64,000 nucleotides of DNA from the NCBI GenBank assembly GCA_030263615.1, contig SZPH01000007.1, positions 1 to 64,000 on the forward strand, given 5' to 3'. The stretch is from Villigracilis sp900696595. GTDB lineage: Bacteria > Chloroflexota > Anaerolineae > Anaerolineales > Villigracilaceae. The position numbers and the translations under genes are program-made. A model generated the notes under the pieces. The model saw only the letters and a list, made by a program, of their open reading frames with translations, was not told where the DNA came from and did not search any database. This document shows positions 32,811 through 42,410 of this stretch, piece by piece; the stretch's first letter is position 1; each line of letters opens with the position of its first letter.

Positions 32811-34103
32811 ATGTCGGACACGGTCATTTCCGTCGAACATCTTTCCAAGACCTATCAACTGGGCGTGATCGGAACCGGCACGTTCTTTGGCGACCTCAAC
32901 CGCTGGTGGGCGAAGAAACTCGGCAGACCCGACCCGTACGCCAAGATCGGCGAGGCGGATCACGGCAACCGCATCGGCGAATCCATTTGGGCGCTGGACG
33001 ATGTCAGTTTTCAATTGAAGCGGGGAGAGGCGCTGGGAATCATCGGGCGCAACGGCGCGGGTAAAAGCACGCTTCTGAAGATCATGTCGCGGGTCACGGC
33101 GCCCACTTCCGGCGAGGTCAAGGTCAAGGGACGCATCGCCAGCCTGCTCGAAGTCGGAACCGGGTTTCATCCCGAACTGACCGGACGCGAGAACATCTTT
33201 CTCAACGGCGCCATCCTCGGCATGAACCGCGCGGAGGTGGCGCGCAAGTTCGACGAGATCGTGGATTTCTCCGGCGTGGAAAAATTCATTGATACGCCTG
33301 TTAAGCGTTATTCGAGCGGGATGTACGTGCGCCTCGCTTTCGCCGTTGCGGCTCACCTCGAACCTGAGATTTTGGTGGTGGACGAAGTGTTGGCGGTGGG
33401 CGACGCCGAGTTCCAGCGCAAATGTCTCGGCAAGATGAGCGACGTGGCGCACGCCGGGCGGACGGTGTTGTTTGTAAGCCATAACATGCCCGCAATTTTA
33501 CGTTTATGTTCAAACGCCATCATGCTCGATCGCGGGCGGCTTGTAAAACAAGGCTCGGCGGAACAGGTGACGAATTACTACCTGAACAGCAATGAAAATG
33601 CGGAAGGCGCGGTTGCCTGGGCGGGCGAAAACGCTCCGGGGACAAACGAAGTAAAACTAATGGGCGTCCGCTTGATGGACAGCGAAGGGAAAAGCAAGTC
33701 GTTGGTTGAGATCAATGCGCCTTCATTTTTGGAGATCGAGTACGATGTCCGCCAGCCTGGCTTGAAATTCCGCGTGGCGGCAGGTTTTAATACGCAGGGC
33801 GTTGTGGCTTTCACGACCAATGAGTTGTATGAGACGCAGCACGACCGCCCGGGGCGTTACATTTCACGCGTGGAGATTCCCGCGAATCTGTTGGCAGAGG
33901 GCGAATATTCCGTGTCTGTGTCCCTTTTCGCTTCGAAGGGATTAAAGATCCGCTACGTTCGGGCTAAAAACGTTCTTGTATTTCAGGCGGTGGATTACAT
34001 CGCCGGAGACTCTGCGCGGGGCGATTTTACGCAGAATCTCGCGGGCGTTTTGCGCCCCGCCCTCGCCTGGGAAAAAATATTTGCAGGAGAGTTGCAACTG
34101 TGA
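32811..34103 (+). CDS. wzt: ABC transporter ATPase with glycan-binding C-terminal domain
   Basis: The 430-residue protein has Walker A 'GRNGAGKSTLLK', the signature 'YSSGMYVRLAFAVA', Walker B 'ILVVDEVLAVGD' and H-loop 'VSHNM'. After about residue 250 comes a Wzt-type beta-sandwich domain, which in O-antigen exporters recognises the modified non-reducing end of the finished chain. Its presence suggests that a terminal modification controls chain length and export here. It overlaps the next gene by 4 bp. Confidence 0.94.
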   Translation: MSDTVISVEHLSKTYQLGVIGTGTFFGDLNRWWAKKLGRPDPYAKIGEADHGNRIGESIWALDDVSFQLKRGEALGIIGRNGAGKSTLLKIMSRVTAPTSGEVKVKGRIASLLEVGTGFHPELTGRENIFLNGAILGMNRAEVARKFDEIVDFSGVEKFIDTPVKRYSSGMYVRLAFAVAAHLEPEILVVDEVLAVGDAEFQRKCLGKMSDVAHAGRTVLFVSHNMPAILRLCSNAIMLDRGRLVKQGSAEQVTNYYLNSNENAEGAVAWAGENAPGTNEVKLMGVRLMDSEGKSKSLVEINAPSFLEIEYDVRQPGLKFRVAAGFNTQGVVAFTTNELYETQHDRPGRYISRVEIPANLLAEGEYSVSVSLFASKGLKIRYVRAKNVLVFQAVDYIAGDSARGDFTQNLAGVLRPALAWEKIFAGELQL

Positions 34104-35494
34104 AGATAGCCTTTGTGCTTTCCAGCGCGCCGCATTATTTTTTCTTCGACCGCGTTGTGCGTTCCCTTTATGCGATGGGACACGAAGTCCGCGTGGTGTG
34201 CCGGCCCGGTTTCAAGCCCGATGGAAACAAATCGGGGCGGGCGCTGCTTCAATTGCTTAAAGATGAGCCGCGCGCAAGATTTGACGAGGGTATCTTTCGC
34301 AGCAAGGGCGCAAATTTTGCCGTGACGATTCGCGAATTGGCGAATTATGCCAATTTTTTACGTCCAGGGCATCCTAACCCGCCTTCTAGCCAACCGTGGG
34401 CACATATTTATATCCGGAATCGGCTCTATGCCAGGTTGGAATGGGTAATCGAGTCTCGACTTGGCAATCTTATTCTTTCATTTGGAGTAGTACGCCGGTT
34501 GCTGGCTTGGATCGAAACACAGGTGCAACCCGATCCTGAGATCATGCAGTGGTTGGAGGATTTTGCCCCGCAGGTTTTATTTGTTTCCCCGTTTATTATG
34601 TCCTCCGACCTGGAAATTGAATATGCCAAGGCGGCTAAAAAACTGGGGATTCCAACCGTCGCTTCGGTCTTGAGTTGGGATAACCTCGTCAGTAAGGGAA
34701 CGTATCTTGTCAAACCGGATTGGCTGTTCGTCTGGAATCAGAACTTGATGGAAGAGGCGGTCGCCATTCATGAATTTGCGCGGGAGAAAGTATTTATGAC
34801 GGGCGCGCCAGTCTATGACCCCTGGTTCGACCTTAAGCCGTCTCTTGACCGCGACGCATTCTGCGCCGAATGTGGGTTGAATCCGCGGAACCCCTTTGTG
34901 CTGTTTCTCGGCTCGTCGCAGACCATTACAGATTTGGATGTTGAATTTATCAAGGCGTTGATCGCCCATTTCGGGACAATGGATGCGAAAATTCGACCGT
35001 CCATTGTGATACGCCCGCATCCTTACGCCCCGTTCGACATGACAGCCTTCGAAAGCGATTGGGTGAGAATTTACCCAAGACAAGGTGGACGCCCCGATAT
35101 GGATGAGACGCGCCAGGTCTATTTCAACACCCTGTATCACAGCGCGGCGGTCCTCGGCGTGAACACTACAGGATTTTTGGACGCCGCCATCGCGGACAAA
35201 CCCTGCGTGACCCTGAGGGACGAACAGATGCGCGCGGGGCAGGGCGCCCATTTTAATTATTTGATCGCCGCCGATTTCATCGAGGCGGCAAATGATCGTT
35301 CTGACGCGTTTTGCATCATTGAGCGCATCGTAAAAGGAAACGATTCAAAGAAGAAAAAAAGGCGGGATTTCGCGCGCCGCTTTATGCGCCCGCAGGGCAT
35401 TGCGATCCCGGCGTCCGAGGTGATGGCAAAGGCGATCCTGTCCATTGGCCACGGAAAAAAACCGCATGAATGGAACGATAAGAGCCATGAGTAA
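34100..35494 (+). CDS. GT-B-fold protein, paralogue A (candidate nonulosonate transferase)
   Basis: The 464-residue protein starts at GTG 34100 overlapping wzt. It has a GT-B-like layout: 'KIAFVLSSAPHYFFFDRVV' at the start, 'GIPTVASVLSWDNLVSKG', 'FVWNQNLMEEA', 'MTGAPVYD', 'IRPHPYAP' and 'AAVLGVNTTGFLDAAI'. The same series appears in the proteins at 41019 and 49635. The RPHP and NTT motifs recall Kdo/sialic-acid-type transferases. It is directly upstream of a NeuB-NeuC-NeuA set, so a role in transferring the CMP-activated acid is plausible but unproven. Confidence 0.65.
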   Translation: MKIAFVLSSAPHYFFFDRVVRSLYAMGHEVRVVCRPGFKPDGNKSGRALLQLLKDEPRARFDEGIFRSKGANFAVTIRELANYANFLRPGHPNPPSSQPWAHIYIRNRLYARLEWVIESRLGNLILSFGVVRRLLAWIETQVQPDPEIMQWLEDFAPQVLFVSPFIMSSDLEIEYAKAAKKLGIPTVASVLSWDNLVSKGTYLVKPDWLFVWNQNLMEEAVAIHEFAREKVFMTGAPVYDPWFDLKPSLDRDAFCAECGLNPRNPFVLFLGSSQTITDLDVEFIKALIAHFGTMDAKIRPSIVIRPHPYAPFDMTAFESDWVRIYPRQGGRPDMDETRQVYFNTLYHSAAVLGVNTTGFLDAAIADKPCVTLRDEQMRAGQGAHFNYLIAADFIEAANDRSDAFCIIERIVKGNDSKKKKRRDFARRFMRPQGIAIPASEVMAKAILSIGHGKKPHEWNDKSHE

Positions 35495-36509
35495 ATTCCT
35501 TGACCAAAGTCGTTGTCTCATAATTGGCGAGGTCGCCCAATCGCACGATGGCAGTCTCGGCACGGCGCATGCCTTCATAGACGCCATCGCCAAAGCCGGC
35601 GCGGACGCGATCAAATTCCAGACACATATCGCCTCCGCCGAAAGCACGCCCGCCGAACCCTGGCGCGTCAAGTTCAGTTATCAAGACGCCACCCGTTACG
35701 AATATTGGAAGCGCATGGAGTTCACGCCGGAGGGATGGCAGGGGCTTGCGGATCACGCCGCGGAAAAAGGATTGCTCTTCCTGAGTTCGCCGTTTTCCAT
35801 CGAAGCCGTGGAGTTGCTCGAACGGATCGGCATGCCCGCCTGGAAAGTCGCATCGGGCGAAGTCAATAACAAACCCATGCTCGAACGAATGTTGGAAACC
35901 GGCAAGCCAATTCTTCTATCCACGGGCATGAGCAACATGGATGAGATTGATGACGCAGTCGCCTACATTCGCAGAAAAAATGTCGAACATGCCGTCATGC
36001 AATGCACCACCGCCTATCCCTGCCCGCCCGAAAAGATCGGCTTGAATTTAATCCCGCAATTGCGCGAACGCTATGGATGCGCGGTGGGACTCTCCGATCA
36101 CTCCGGCACGATCTACGCGGGTCTTGCCGCCGTCACATTGGGAATCGAAATCCTCGAAGTGCATGTCGCCCTCAGCCGCGAGATGTTCGGACCCGACGTA
36201 CCCGCCTCTGTCACGACGGGGGAGTTGAGTCAACTCGTGGAGGGGATCCGCTTCATCGAGCGGATGCGAAATAACCCCGTGGATAAAGATGCTTTCGCCG
36301 CGGAAGCCCAGCCGCTCCGCAATCTTTTCACCAAAAGCGTCGTTGCCGCAGCCGACCTTTCCAAAGGCACGACTCTTGAAGAAAAACACTTGCGGGTCAA
36401 AAAACCGGGAACCGGACTCCCCGGCGAGCGAATGAAAGATATTCTCGGTAAAAAGTTGATGCGCGACATTAAAATGGACGAACAGATTCTGGAAGGAGAT
36501 TTTTCCTGA
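35487..36509 (+). CDS. neuB: NeuB-family nonulosonic acid synthase, copy 1
   Basis: The 340-residue enzyme has the TIM-barrel start 'IIGEVAQSHDGSLGTAHAFI', 'AIKFQTHIA', 'KVASGEVNN', 'LSTGMSNMDE', 'GLSDHS' and a C-terminal SAF domain ('LSKGTTLEEKHLRVKKPGTG'). It condenses phosphoenolpyruvate with an N-acetylmannosamine-type sugar to give a sialic-acid-like nine-carbon acid. It overlaps the preceding gene by 8 bp and is followed by neuC and neuA. Sequence alone does not show whether the product is Neu5Ac or a legionaminic or related acid. Confidence 0.92.
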   Translation: MSKFLDQSRCLIIGEVAQSHDGSLGTAHAFIDAIAKAGADAIKFQTHIASAESTPAEPWRVKFSYQDATRYEYWKRMEFTPEGWQGLADHAAEKGLLFLSSPFSIEAVELLERIGMPAWKVASGEVNNKPMLERMLETGKPILLSTGMSNMDEIDDAVAYIRRKNVEHAVMQCTTAYPCPPEKIGLNLIPQLRERYGCAVGLSDHSGTIYAGLAAVTLGIEILEVHVALSREMFGPDVPASVTTGELSQLVEGIRFIERMRNNPVDKDAFAAEAQPLRNLFTKSVVAAADLSKGTTLEEKHLRVKKPGTGLPGERMKDILGKKLMRDIKMDEQILEGDFS

Positions 36510-36514
36510 ACGTC

Positions 36515-37675
36515 ATGAAACGAAAGATCTGCGTGGTCGTCACCGCGCGCCCCAGCTACAGCCGCATCCGCACGGCGCTGCACGCCATCAAAGCCGACCC
36601 AAACCTGGAGTTACAACTGGTCGCCGCCGCATCCACCCTGCTCGACCAGTACGGCAATGCCATCAAATACATGGAGCAGGACGGGTTCGACATTTCCAGC
36701 AAGGTCTACATGGTTGTGGAGGGTGAAAACCTGACCACTATGGCGAAGACCACCGGGCTGGGCTTGCTCGAACTCGCCACCACCTTCGATAATCTCAAGC
36801 CGGACCTGGTTGTGACCATCGCCGACCGCTATGAGACCATCGCCACCGCGATTGCTGCGGCATATATGAACATCCCGCTTGTCCACATTCAAGGCGGCGA
36901 GATCACCGGAACCATTGATGAGAAAGTCCGTCACGCCGTCACCAAACTGGCGGATATCCACCTCGTCTCCACGCAAAAGGCGGCGGAGAACGTCATCCGC
37001 ATGGGAGAGCGTCCGGATGCGGTCTTTATCACCGGATGTCCATCCATTGACCTTGCCGCCAACGTGTTGAAGAATCCCTCCATTGATTTCGATCCGTTCG
37101 AAAAATACAAAGGCGTGGGCGCGACCTTCGACGTGAAAAACAAGGATTACCTTGTGGTCATGCAACATCCGGTCACGACTGAATATGAACGGGCGCGCGC
37201 GCAAATTCTTGAAACTTTGTATGCGGTCAAAGAGATTGGTCTGCCCACGTTCTGGTTCTGGCCCAACGTGGACGCCGGTTCGGACGGCACATCGAAGGGC
37301 ATCCGCATGTTCCGCGAAAACGAACGCCCCGAAAACATCCACTTCTTCAAGAACATGGATTCGCAGGACTTCCTGCGCCTTGTGTATAACAGCCGCTGCA
37401 TCGTCGGCAACTCCAGCGTGGGCATCCGCGAGACTTCCTTCCTCGGCGTCCCATCGGTCAACATCGGCACGCGCGAAGCGGGACGCGAAAGGGGAGGAAA
37501 CGTTTTGGACGTGGATTACGACCGGGTCCAGATTCGAGAGGCGATCCGCAAACAGGTTGCGAACGGCAGGTATCCCTCCGATCCGCTTTACGGGAAGGGC
37601 GATGCAGGTCAACAGATTGCAAAAATCCTTGCCGAAGTCCCGCTTCGTTCTGAAAAAAGACTGGCGTATTCTTAG
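36515..37675 (+). CDS. neuC: UDP-GlcNAc 2-epimerase (hydrolysing), NeuC/LegG type
   Basis: The 386-residue GT-B-fold enzyme has 'VVVTARPSYSRI' at the N-terminus, 'ADRYET', 'HIQGGEITGTIDEKVRHAVTKL' (catalytic acids and the hydrolysing-type signature), 'ITGCPSID', 'HPVTTE' and 'GNSSVGIRE'. It releases UDP while epimerising C2, giving ManNAc or its 2,4-diamino counterpart for the synthase. Only one such gene exists in the window for two synthases. Confidence 0.92.
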   Translation: MKRKICVVVTARPSYSRIRTALHAIKADPNLELQLVAAASTLLDQYGNAIKYMEQDGFDISSKVYMVVEGENLTTMAKTTGLGLLELATTFDNLKPDLVVTIADRYETIATAIAAAYMNIPLVHIQGGEITGTIDEKVRHAVTKLADIHLVSTQKAAENVIRMGERPDAVFITGCPSIDLAANVLKNPSIDFDPFEKYKGVGATFDVKNKDYLVVMQHPVTTEYERARAQILETLYAVKEIGLPTFWFWPNVDAGSDGTSKGIRMFRENERPENIHFFKNMDSQDFLRLVYNSRCIVGNSSVGIRETSFLGVPSVNIGTREAGRERGGNVLDVDYDRVQIREAIRKQVANGRYPSDPLYGKGDAGQQIAKILAEVPLRSEKRLAYS

Positions 37676-37684
37676 AGGCGCGTT

Positions 37685-38389
37685 GTGACAAAGATTCTGG
37701 GAATCATCCCCGCTCGCGGGGGATCCAAAGGCATCCCCGGCAAAAATGCCCGCCTATTGGGCGGTAAACCATTGCTCTTCTACGCCGCTGATGCCGCGCG
37801 GCGATCCGGGCTTGTGGATCGTTTGGTCCTGACGACCGATTCTGAAGCGATCGCCGAGATTGGGCTAAGCCTGGGCGTCGAAGTCCCTTTCATGCGCCCC
37901 GCGCATCTCGCGCAGGACGACACCCCGATGTTCCCGGTCATCGAACACGCCGTTCAATTCGTCGAGAACGAAGGCTGGCAGGCGGATATCATCCTGCTCC
38001 TTCAACCCACCGCGCCCCTGCGCCAGCCGGACCACCTGCGCGCGGCGGTGAAAATTCTGACCGAAACAAAATGCGACGCCGTCGTCAGCGTGGTGGAAGT
38101 GCCGCATCATTACGCGCCCGATTTCGTTCTGAAATTGGATGATGGAAGACTCAAACCATTTTTAGAAGCGGGCATAAAAACCCGTAGGCAGGACGTACGC
38201 CCCGCCTTCTCGCGCGACGGAAGCGTCTACGCCTTCTGGCGGGACGTGTTCGTGAACAAGCACAGCATCTACGGCGACGACTGCCGGCCGCTTGTCATCT
38301 CGCGCGATCAGTCCTGCAACCTCGATACGATGGAAGATTGGGAAGAGGTCGAAAGGAAGATCGCAAGTCAAACCCAGGAGAAATCATGA
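37685..38389 (+). CDS. neuA: CMP-nonulosonate cytidylyltransferase, copy 1
   Basis: The 234-residue protein starts at GTG 37685 and has the CMP-sialic-acid synthetase signature 'IIPARGGSKGIPGKNAR' (7-23), 'LTTDSE', 'LLQPTAPLR' and 'RDGSVYAFWRD'. It activates a nine-carbon (or Kdo-like) acid with CTP. It shares most with the copy at 39402; the copy at 44977 is more distant. It overlaps the following methyltransferase by 4 bp. Confidence 0.92.
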   Translation: MTKILGIIPARGGSKGIPGKNARLLGGKPLLFYAADAARRSGLVDRLVLTTDSEAIAEIGLSLGVEVPFMRPAHLAQDDTPMFPVIEHAVQFVENEGWQADIILLLQPTAPLRQPDHLRAAVKILTETKCDAVVSVVEVPHHYAPDFVLKLDDGRLKPFLEAGIKTRRQDVRPAFSRDGSVYAFWRDVFVNKHSIYGDDCRPLVISRDQSCNLDTMEDWEEVERKIASQTQEKS

Positions 38390-39396
38390 ACAGGAACTTC
38401 GACGAAACAACCGGACGCAAACAGTTCTTCGAAAATGTGGACAGGGAACTGAGCAAATTGATCGACCCCGCCACCGGCAAGGTTAGGGCGGAATTGTTGG
38501 AACACGTCAATTGCCCCGTGTGCGACGCGAACTCGTACGACCCTCTTTTCGTCAAGCAGGGATTCGATTTCGTCCGTTGCAGGAACTGCAACCTCGTTTA
38601 TGTTACCCCGCGCCTGCTTGAAAGCGCCACTCTCGCCTACTATGGCGACGCCGCCGACCAGCAGTCCATGACCGATTGGCTGAACGTGCTTGCCAACCCG
38701 CTCAACCAATCCTGGCAAATCCCCTACTTTCAAGAAGCCGTGAATATTCTCGCCAAACTGATCCCCGCCAACGGCCGCATCCTCGACATCGGTTGTTCCA
38801 TCGGCTTATTCATGGAGATCGCGCAAAAATCCGGTTTTGAGTGTATTGGACTTGAGCCTGAACCGAAATCGCGTGAATACGCGCTCGGCCGCGGGCTGGA
38901 TGTGCGCCCGCAGCTTTTCAACGACGCAGGCTTTTCCCCTGCCTCCTTCGACGCCGTCACCATGTTCGGCGTTCTGGAGCATCTCAGCAAACCGAAGCAA
39001 ATGCTCGCCGACATTTGGGATGTATTGAAACCCGGCGGCGCAGTGATGGTCATCGTGCCGAACGTCTATAGTTTCGCCAACGGCGCGTTGCACGAGCAGG
39101 CGCGCACCTTTACCGGCAGGAATCATCTCAGTTATTTTGCATGGGATACGCTCTCCGACCTTTTCAAACGCGCCGGATATGAAATTGCGCATCTTGACAC
39201 TGCCCTTGCCGGTCTCGACGCCGCGCTCAATCATTGGCAATTCAAGGAACCTCATTCCAGCCTCACGCTTGACCTTCTGCCGCCTAAATTACGCGCCCTC
39301 CTACAAGACCCTCAAGGGCGCGCGCAATTTGAAAAACTTATCTGCGATTGGGATATGGGTTTGCGCCTGCGCCTCGTCGCAAGGAAACCAAAATAA
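38386..39396 (+). CDS. SAM-dependent methyltransferase with N-terminal zinc-binding motif
   Basis: The 336-residue protein has a four-cysteine motif ('CPVC' and 'CRNC', about residues 43-66), then a class I methyltransferase domain with 'ILDIGCSIGLFMEIA' (motif I) and 'FDAVTMFGVLEHL'. This layout is found in sugar C- or O-methyltransferases of polysaccharide loci. It is likely to modify one of the glycan sugars or its nucleotide precursor. It lies between two CMP-acid synthetase genes. Confidence 0.88.
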   Translation: MNRNFDETTGRKQFFENVDRELSKLIDPATGKVRAELLEHVNCPVCDANSYDPLFVKQGFDFVRCRNCNLVYVTPRLLESATLAYYGDAADQQSMTDWLNVLANPLNQSWQIPYFQEAVNILAKLIPANGRILDIGCSIGLFMEIAQKSGFECIGLEPEPKSREYALGRGLDVRPQLFNDAGFSPASFDAVTMFGVLEHLSKPKQMLADIWDVLKPGGAVMVIVPNVYSFANGALHEQARTFTGRNHLSYFAWDTLSDLFKRAGYEIAHLDTALAGLDAALNHWQFKEPHSSLTLDLLPPKLRALLQDPQGRAQFEKLICDWDMGLRLRLVARKPK

Positions 39397-39401
39397 ATTC
39401 C

Positions 39402-40085
39402 ATGAATCGCATTCTGGGAATCATCCCCGCCCGCGGCGGATCCAAAGGCGTGCCGCGAAAAAACATCCGCGAAGCGGCGGGGCGCCCGCTGATCGCCTAC
39501 ACCGTCGAAGCCGCCCGCGCCAGCAAATTAATCACTCGTTGCGTCGTTTCCACAGACGACCAGGAAACAGCCGACATTTGCGCCGCGCTTGGTTGTGAAG
39601 TGATGAACCGCCCCGGTGAACTGGCGCAGGATGACACGCCCACCATCGCCGTCATCAAACATGTCTTTGACGTTTTGGAATCCCAGGGCGAAGTCTTCAA
39701 CATTGGATTGATCCTCCAGCCCACCTCCCCGCTTCGCGCCGGACCCGATATTGACTCAGCGCTTCAAGCCTTGTGCCAGTCCGACGCCGATTCCATCGTC
39801 AGCGTCTACCGCGTCTCCGACCATCACCCCGCGCGGATGTATCGCATGGAAAACGGGCTGCTCGTTTCGCTCGATGAATCCTTTGCAACCGCGCGCAGGC
39901 AGGAACTCCCGCCCGTCTATCATCGCAACGGCGCAATCTACGCCTTCCGCCGCCGCCTGCTCGACGACAATACGCTCCTGGGGCGTAGAATCCTCCCCTA
40001 CATCATGGAAGAGGAACGCTCCCTTAATGTAGACACCGAATACGACCTTGTGCTGGCGGATTTTATTTTGAGCAGGAAAAAGTAG
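39402..40085 (+). CDS. CMP-nonulosonate cytidylyltransferase, copy 2
   Basis: The 227-residue protein has 'IIPARGGSKGVPRKNIREAA', 'VSTDDQE', 'ILQPTSPLR', 'YHRNGAIYAF' and the C-terminal 'NVDTEYDLVLAD'. It is the second CTP:acid cytidylyltransferase in 2.5 kb. ATG 39402 is chosen because longer readings overlap the methyltransferase. A separate substrate from copy 1 is likely; which one cannot be told from sequence. Confidence 0.9.
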   Translation: MNRILGIIPARGGSKGVPRKNIREAAGRPLIAYTVEAARASKLITRCVVSTDDQETADICAALGCEVMNRPGELAQDDTPTIAVIKHVFDVLESQGEVFNIGLILQPTSPLRAGPDIDSALQALCQSDADSIVSVYRVSDHHPARMYRMENGLLVSLDESFATARRQELPPVYHRNGAIYAFRRRLLDDNTLLGRRILPYIMEEERSLNVDTEYDLVLADFILSRKK

Positions 40086-40090
40086 CGGCG

Positions 40091-41044
40091 ATGCTGAAGA
40101 TCTTGAACGTCGAACCGGACGAATACAGCGACGAGGCGCGCCTCATCCTGAAACAGGTCGGCAGGTTGGTCGAGCAGAACATGACCCGAAGCGAATTGCT
40201 CGCGCGCATCCATGAATTCGATATCCTCATCACACGCCTGCGCCATCAAGTGGACGCCGAGCTGATGGACGCTTCGCCTAAGTTGAGAGTCGTCGTCTCC
40301 GCCACCACCGGACTCGATCACATTGATACCGATTACGCCGTCCGAAAGAACATCGCCGTGCTAAGCCTGCGCGGAGAAACGGAATTCCTGCGCTCCATCC
40401 CCGCCACAGCGGAACTGACCTGGGGTCTGCTGTTGGCGCTGACGCGGAATATCCCCTCCGCCCATACGTCTGTTTTGGCTGGCGAATGGCAAAGAGACCG
40501 CTTCAAAGGACACGAACTTGCCGGGAAACGGCTCGGCATTTTAGGTTTGGGCAGGATCGGCGAAAAAGTCGCCCGTTATGGGCTGGCGTTTGGGATGCAG
40601 GTCAATGCCTATGACCCGCGCCGAAAGGACGCCTTGCCCGGCGTCGGCATGAAAGAATCCATGCCCGACTTGTTGTGCGAGACCGATGTGTTGAGCGTTC
40701 ACGCGCCTTTGAACGAAGAGACCGTGAATCTCGTCGGCGCAAGCGAATTAAATCTTCTCCCGCGCGGATCGTGGCTGATCAACACCGCCCGCGGCGCGAT
40801 CGTGGACGAAGCCGCCCTGCTCGACGCGCTTCAGTCAGGTCAACTCGCCGGAGCCGCGCTGGATGTGCTGGCCGGCGAAAGAACAAATGAAAGACAAATT
40901 ATCATCGAATATGCGCGTTCACACTCGAACCTCCTGCTCGCGCCTCACATCGGCGGCGCGACATATGAATCCATGCGCGCCACCGAAATTTTCATGGCGA
41001 ACAAATTAAAGAAGCATTATGAAGATTATATTTGCGCTCGATAA
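40091..41044 (+). CDS. D-2-hydroxyacid dehydrogenase (SerA-like)
   Basis: The 317-residue enzyme has the Rossmann motif 'LGILGLGRIGEKVA', the catalytic arginine region 'INTARGAIVDEAAL' and the histidine in 'LLLAPHIGGATYES'. It reduces a 2-keto acid or oxidises a D-2-hydroxyacid with NAD. It lacks the C-terminal ACT domain of many 3-phosphoglycerate dehydrogenases. Placed between a CMP-acid synthetase and a candidate transferase, it may prepare a hydroxyacid substituent or precursor of the glycan. It overlaps the next gene by 26 bp. Confidence 0.88.
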   Translation: MLKILNVEPDEYSDEARLILKQVGRLVEQNMTRSELLARIHEFDILITRLRHQVDAELMDASPKLRVVVSATTGLDHIDTDYAVRKNIAVLSLRGETEFLRSIPATAELTWGLLLALTRNIPSAHTSVLAGEWQRDRFKGHELAGKRLGILGLGRIGEKVARYGLAFGMQVNAYDPRRKDALPGVGMKESMPDLLCETDVLSVHAPLNEETVNLVGASELNLLPRGSWLINTARGAIVDEAALLDALQSGQLAGAALDVLAGERTNERQIIIEYARSHSNLLLAPHIGGATYESMRATEIFMANKLKKHYEDYICAR

Positions 41045-42395
41045 TTACCTGAAATATTATTCGATAGACGATGCCGTGCGCGAATTGCGCCGGCGCGGTC
41101 ATGAGATCGTTATTGTCCTCGGGCAGGACAAGGAAAGCCACATCCCGGACGACGCCCTGCAAAAGGCGGCAACGGACCTGCCGGACCTCAAGATTGAGCC
41201 GCTGACTCGAAGAAGGATCTTGCCGAAGATCGTCCGATTCATTCGCGAGTTGTTGAACTATGCCTATGTTCTGGATCGCGAAGAGGAACGTCGCTGGGAC
41301 GCAAAGAACTGGGGGCGCTTCTTTCACCCCTCCGTTTGGAAGGTCGTTTCGAGCGCGTTTGGGAAAAAGTCCCTGAAGAATCCCATTTTCCGGAAAACCC
41401 TGCGGCTTATCGAGAAGATGATTCCAGTTGCCCCGGAAATACGACAGCATGTAAAAACCCTTCAGCCGGATGTTCTGGTCGCGCTTCCGCTCATCAGCGG
41501 GGATTCGCGCGAAAGCGAATATGTCCAGGCGGCTGGCGCGCTTGGCATCCCCACCGTGTTCTCGATGTTCAGTTGGGATAACATCTCGGCGAAAGGCACG
41601 TTCCATTCCCGTCCCGATCGCCACATTGTCTGGAACAGGCCGCTGGCGGAGGAACTTTCCCGCCTGCACAATATCCCCTCCGAACGAATCCACATCACCG
41701 GCGCGCCGCGCTTCCACCGTTTGATCGGGAATACGAATGGATTTATCCTGCCCCGGGAAGAGTTCTGCCGTAACGCGGGTTTCGAACCCGCTCAAAAGTA
41801 CATTTTGTACGTGGGCTCGACCTATTTGTTGGACAGCAATGTTCAAAAATCGTTGAGCGAAGACGCTCTGATTTTGAACATCGCGGACGCGCTAACCCAC
41901 AACCCGCAAACCCGCGATGTCCGTATTCTTGTCCGTCCTCACCCCGTTAATACGCGCATCATCCCCGCCCTGAAAGACGCCGCCCGTCCGAATGTGACGG
42001 TTTTTCCCTCCCCCGGCGAATTGCCGGACACCGATGAGAAGAGACGCATGTTCTATAACTCCATTTACCACAGCCTTGCCGTGGTCGGCGTTAATACGAC
42101 AGCGTTTTTAGAGGCGTCTGCTTTGGACAGACCTTGCATTACGATCATATCCAAGGAGTACGGCGAGACCCAGCAGTTGGTGCATTTCCATCACCTCGAG
42201 GAGGGGGGGTTTTTGGAGAAGGCAAACCATGCCGAAGACGTGGCGCGGATCGCCGCAAACGTCCTCGCAGGAGCGGACAGGCTGGCTCCCCAACGCCGCG
42301 AATTTGTCAGAAATTTCATCGAACCTCTCGAACCGGGCAGGTCAGCCGTCGAGGTCTATGCCGATCTGGTCGAACAATTCGGCTCAAAGCGTTGA
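41019..42395 (+). CDS. GT-B-fold protein, paralogue B (candidate nonulosonate transferase)
   Basis: The 458-residue protein shares motifs with the one at 34100: 'GIPTVFSMFSWDNISAKG', 'HIVWNRPLAEEL', 'ITGAPRFHR', 'VRPHPVNTR' and 'LAVVGVNTTAFLEASALDRP'. The N-terminus 'KIIFALDNYLKYYSIDDAV' fits a Rossmann-like acceptor domain. It precedes a second neuB gene, repeating the arrangement of paralogue A with its synthase. I infer a nonulosonate or related acid transferase. No membrane segment is visible. Confidence 0.65.
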   Translation: MKIIFALDNYLKYYSIDDAVRELRRRGHEIVIVLGQDKESHIPDDALQKAATDLPDLKIEPLTRRRILPKIVRFIRELLNYAYVLDREEERRWDAKNWGRFFHPSVWKVVSSAFGKKSLKNPIFRKTLRLIEKMIPVAPEIRQHVKTLQPDVLVALPLISGDSRESEYVQAAGALGIPTVFSMFSWDNISAKGTFHSRPDRHIVWNRPLAEELSRLHNIPSERIHITGAPRFHRLIGNTNGFILPREEFCRNAGFEPAQKYILYVGSTYLLDSNVQKSLSEDALILNIADALTHNPQTRDVRILVRPHPVNTRIIPALKDAARPNVTVFPSPGELPDTDEKRRMFYNSIYHSLAVVGVNTTAFLEASALDRPCITIISKEYGETQQLVHFHHLEEGGFLEKANHAEDVARIAANVLAGADRLAPQRREFVRNFIEPLEPGRSAVEVYADLVEQFGSKR

Positions 42396-42410
42396 AGCGA
42401 CAGGAGAATC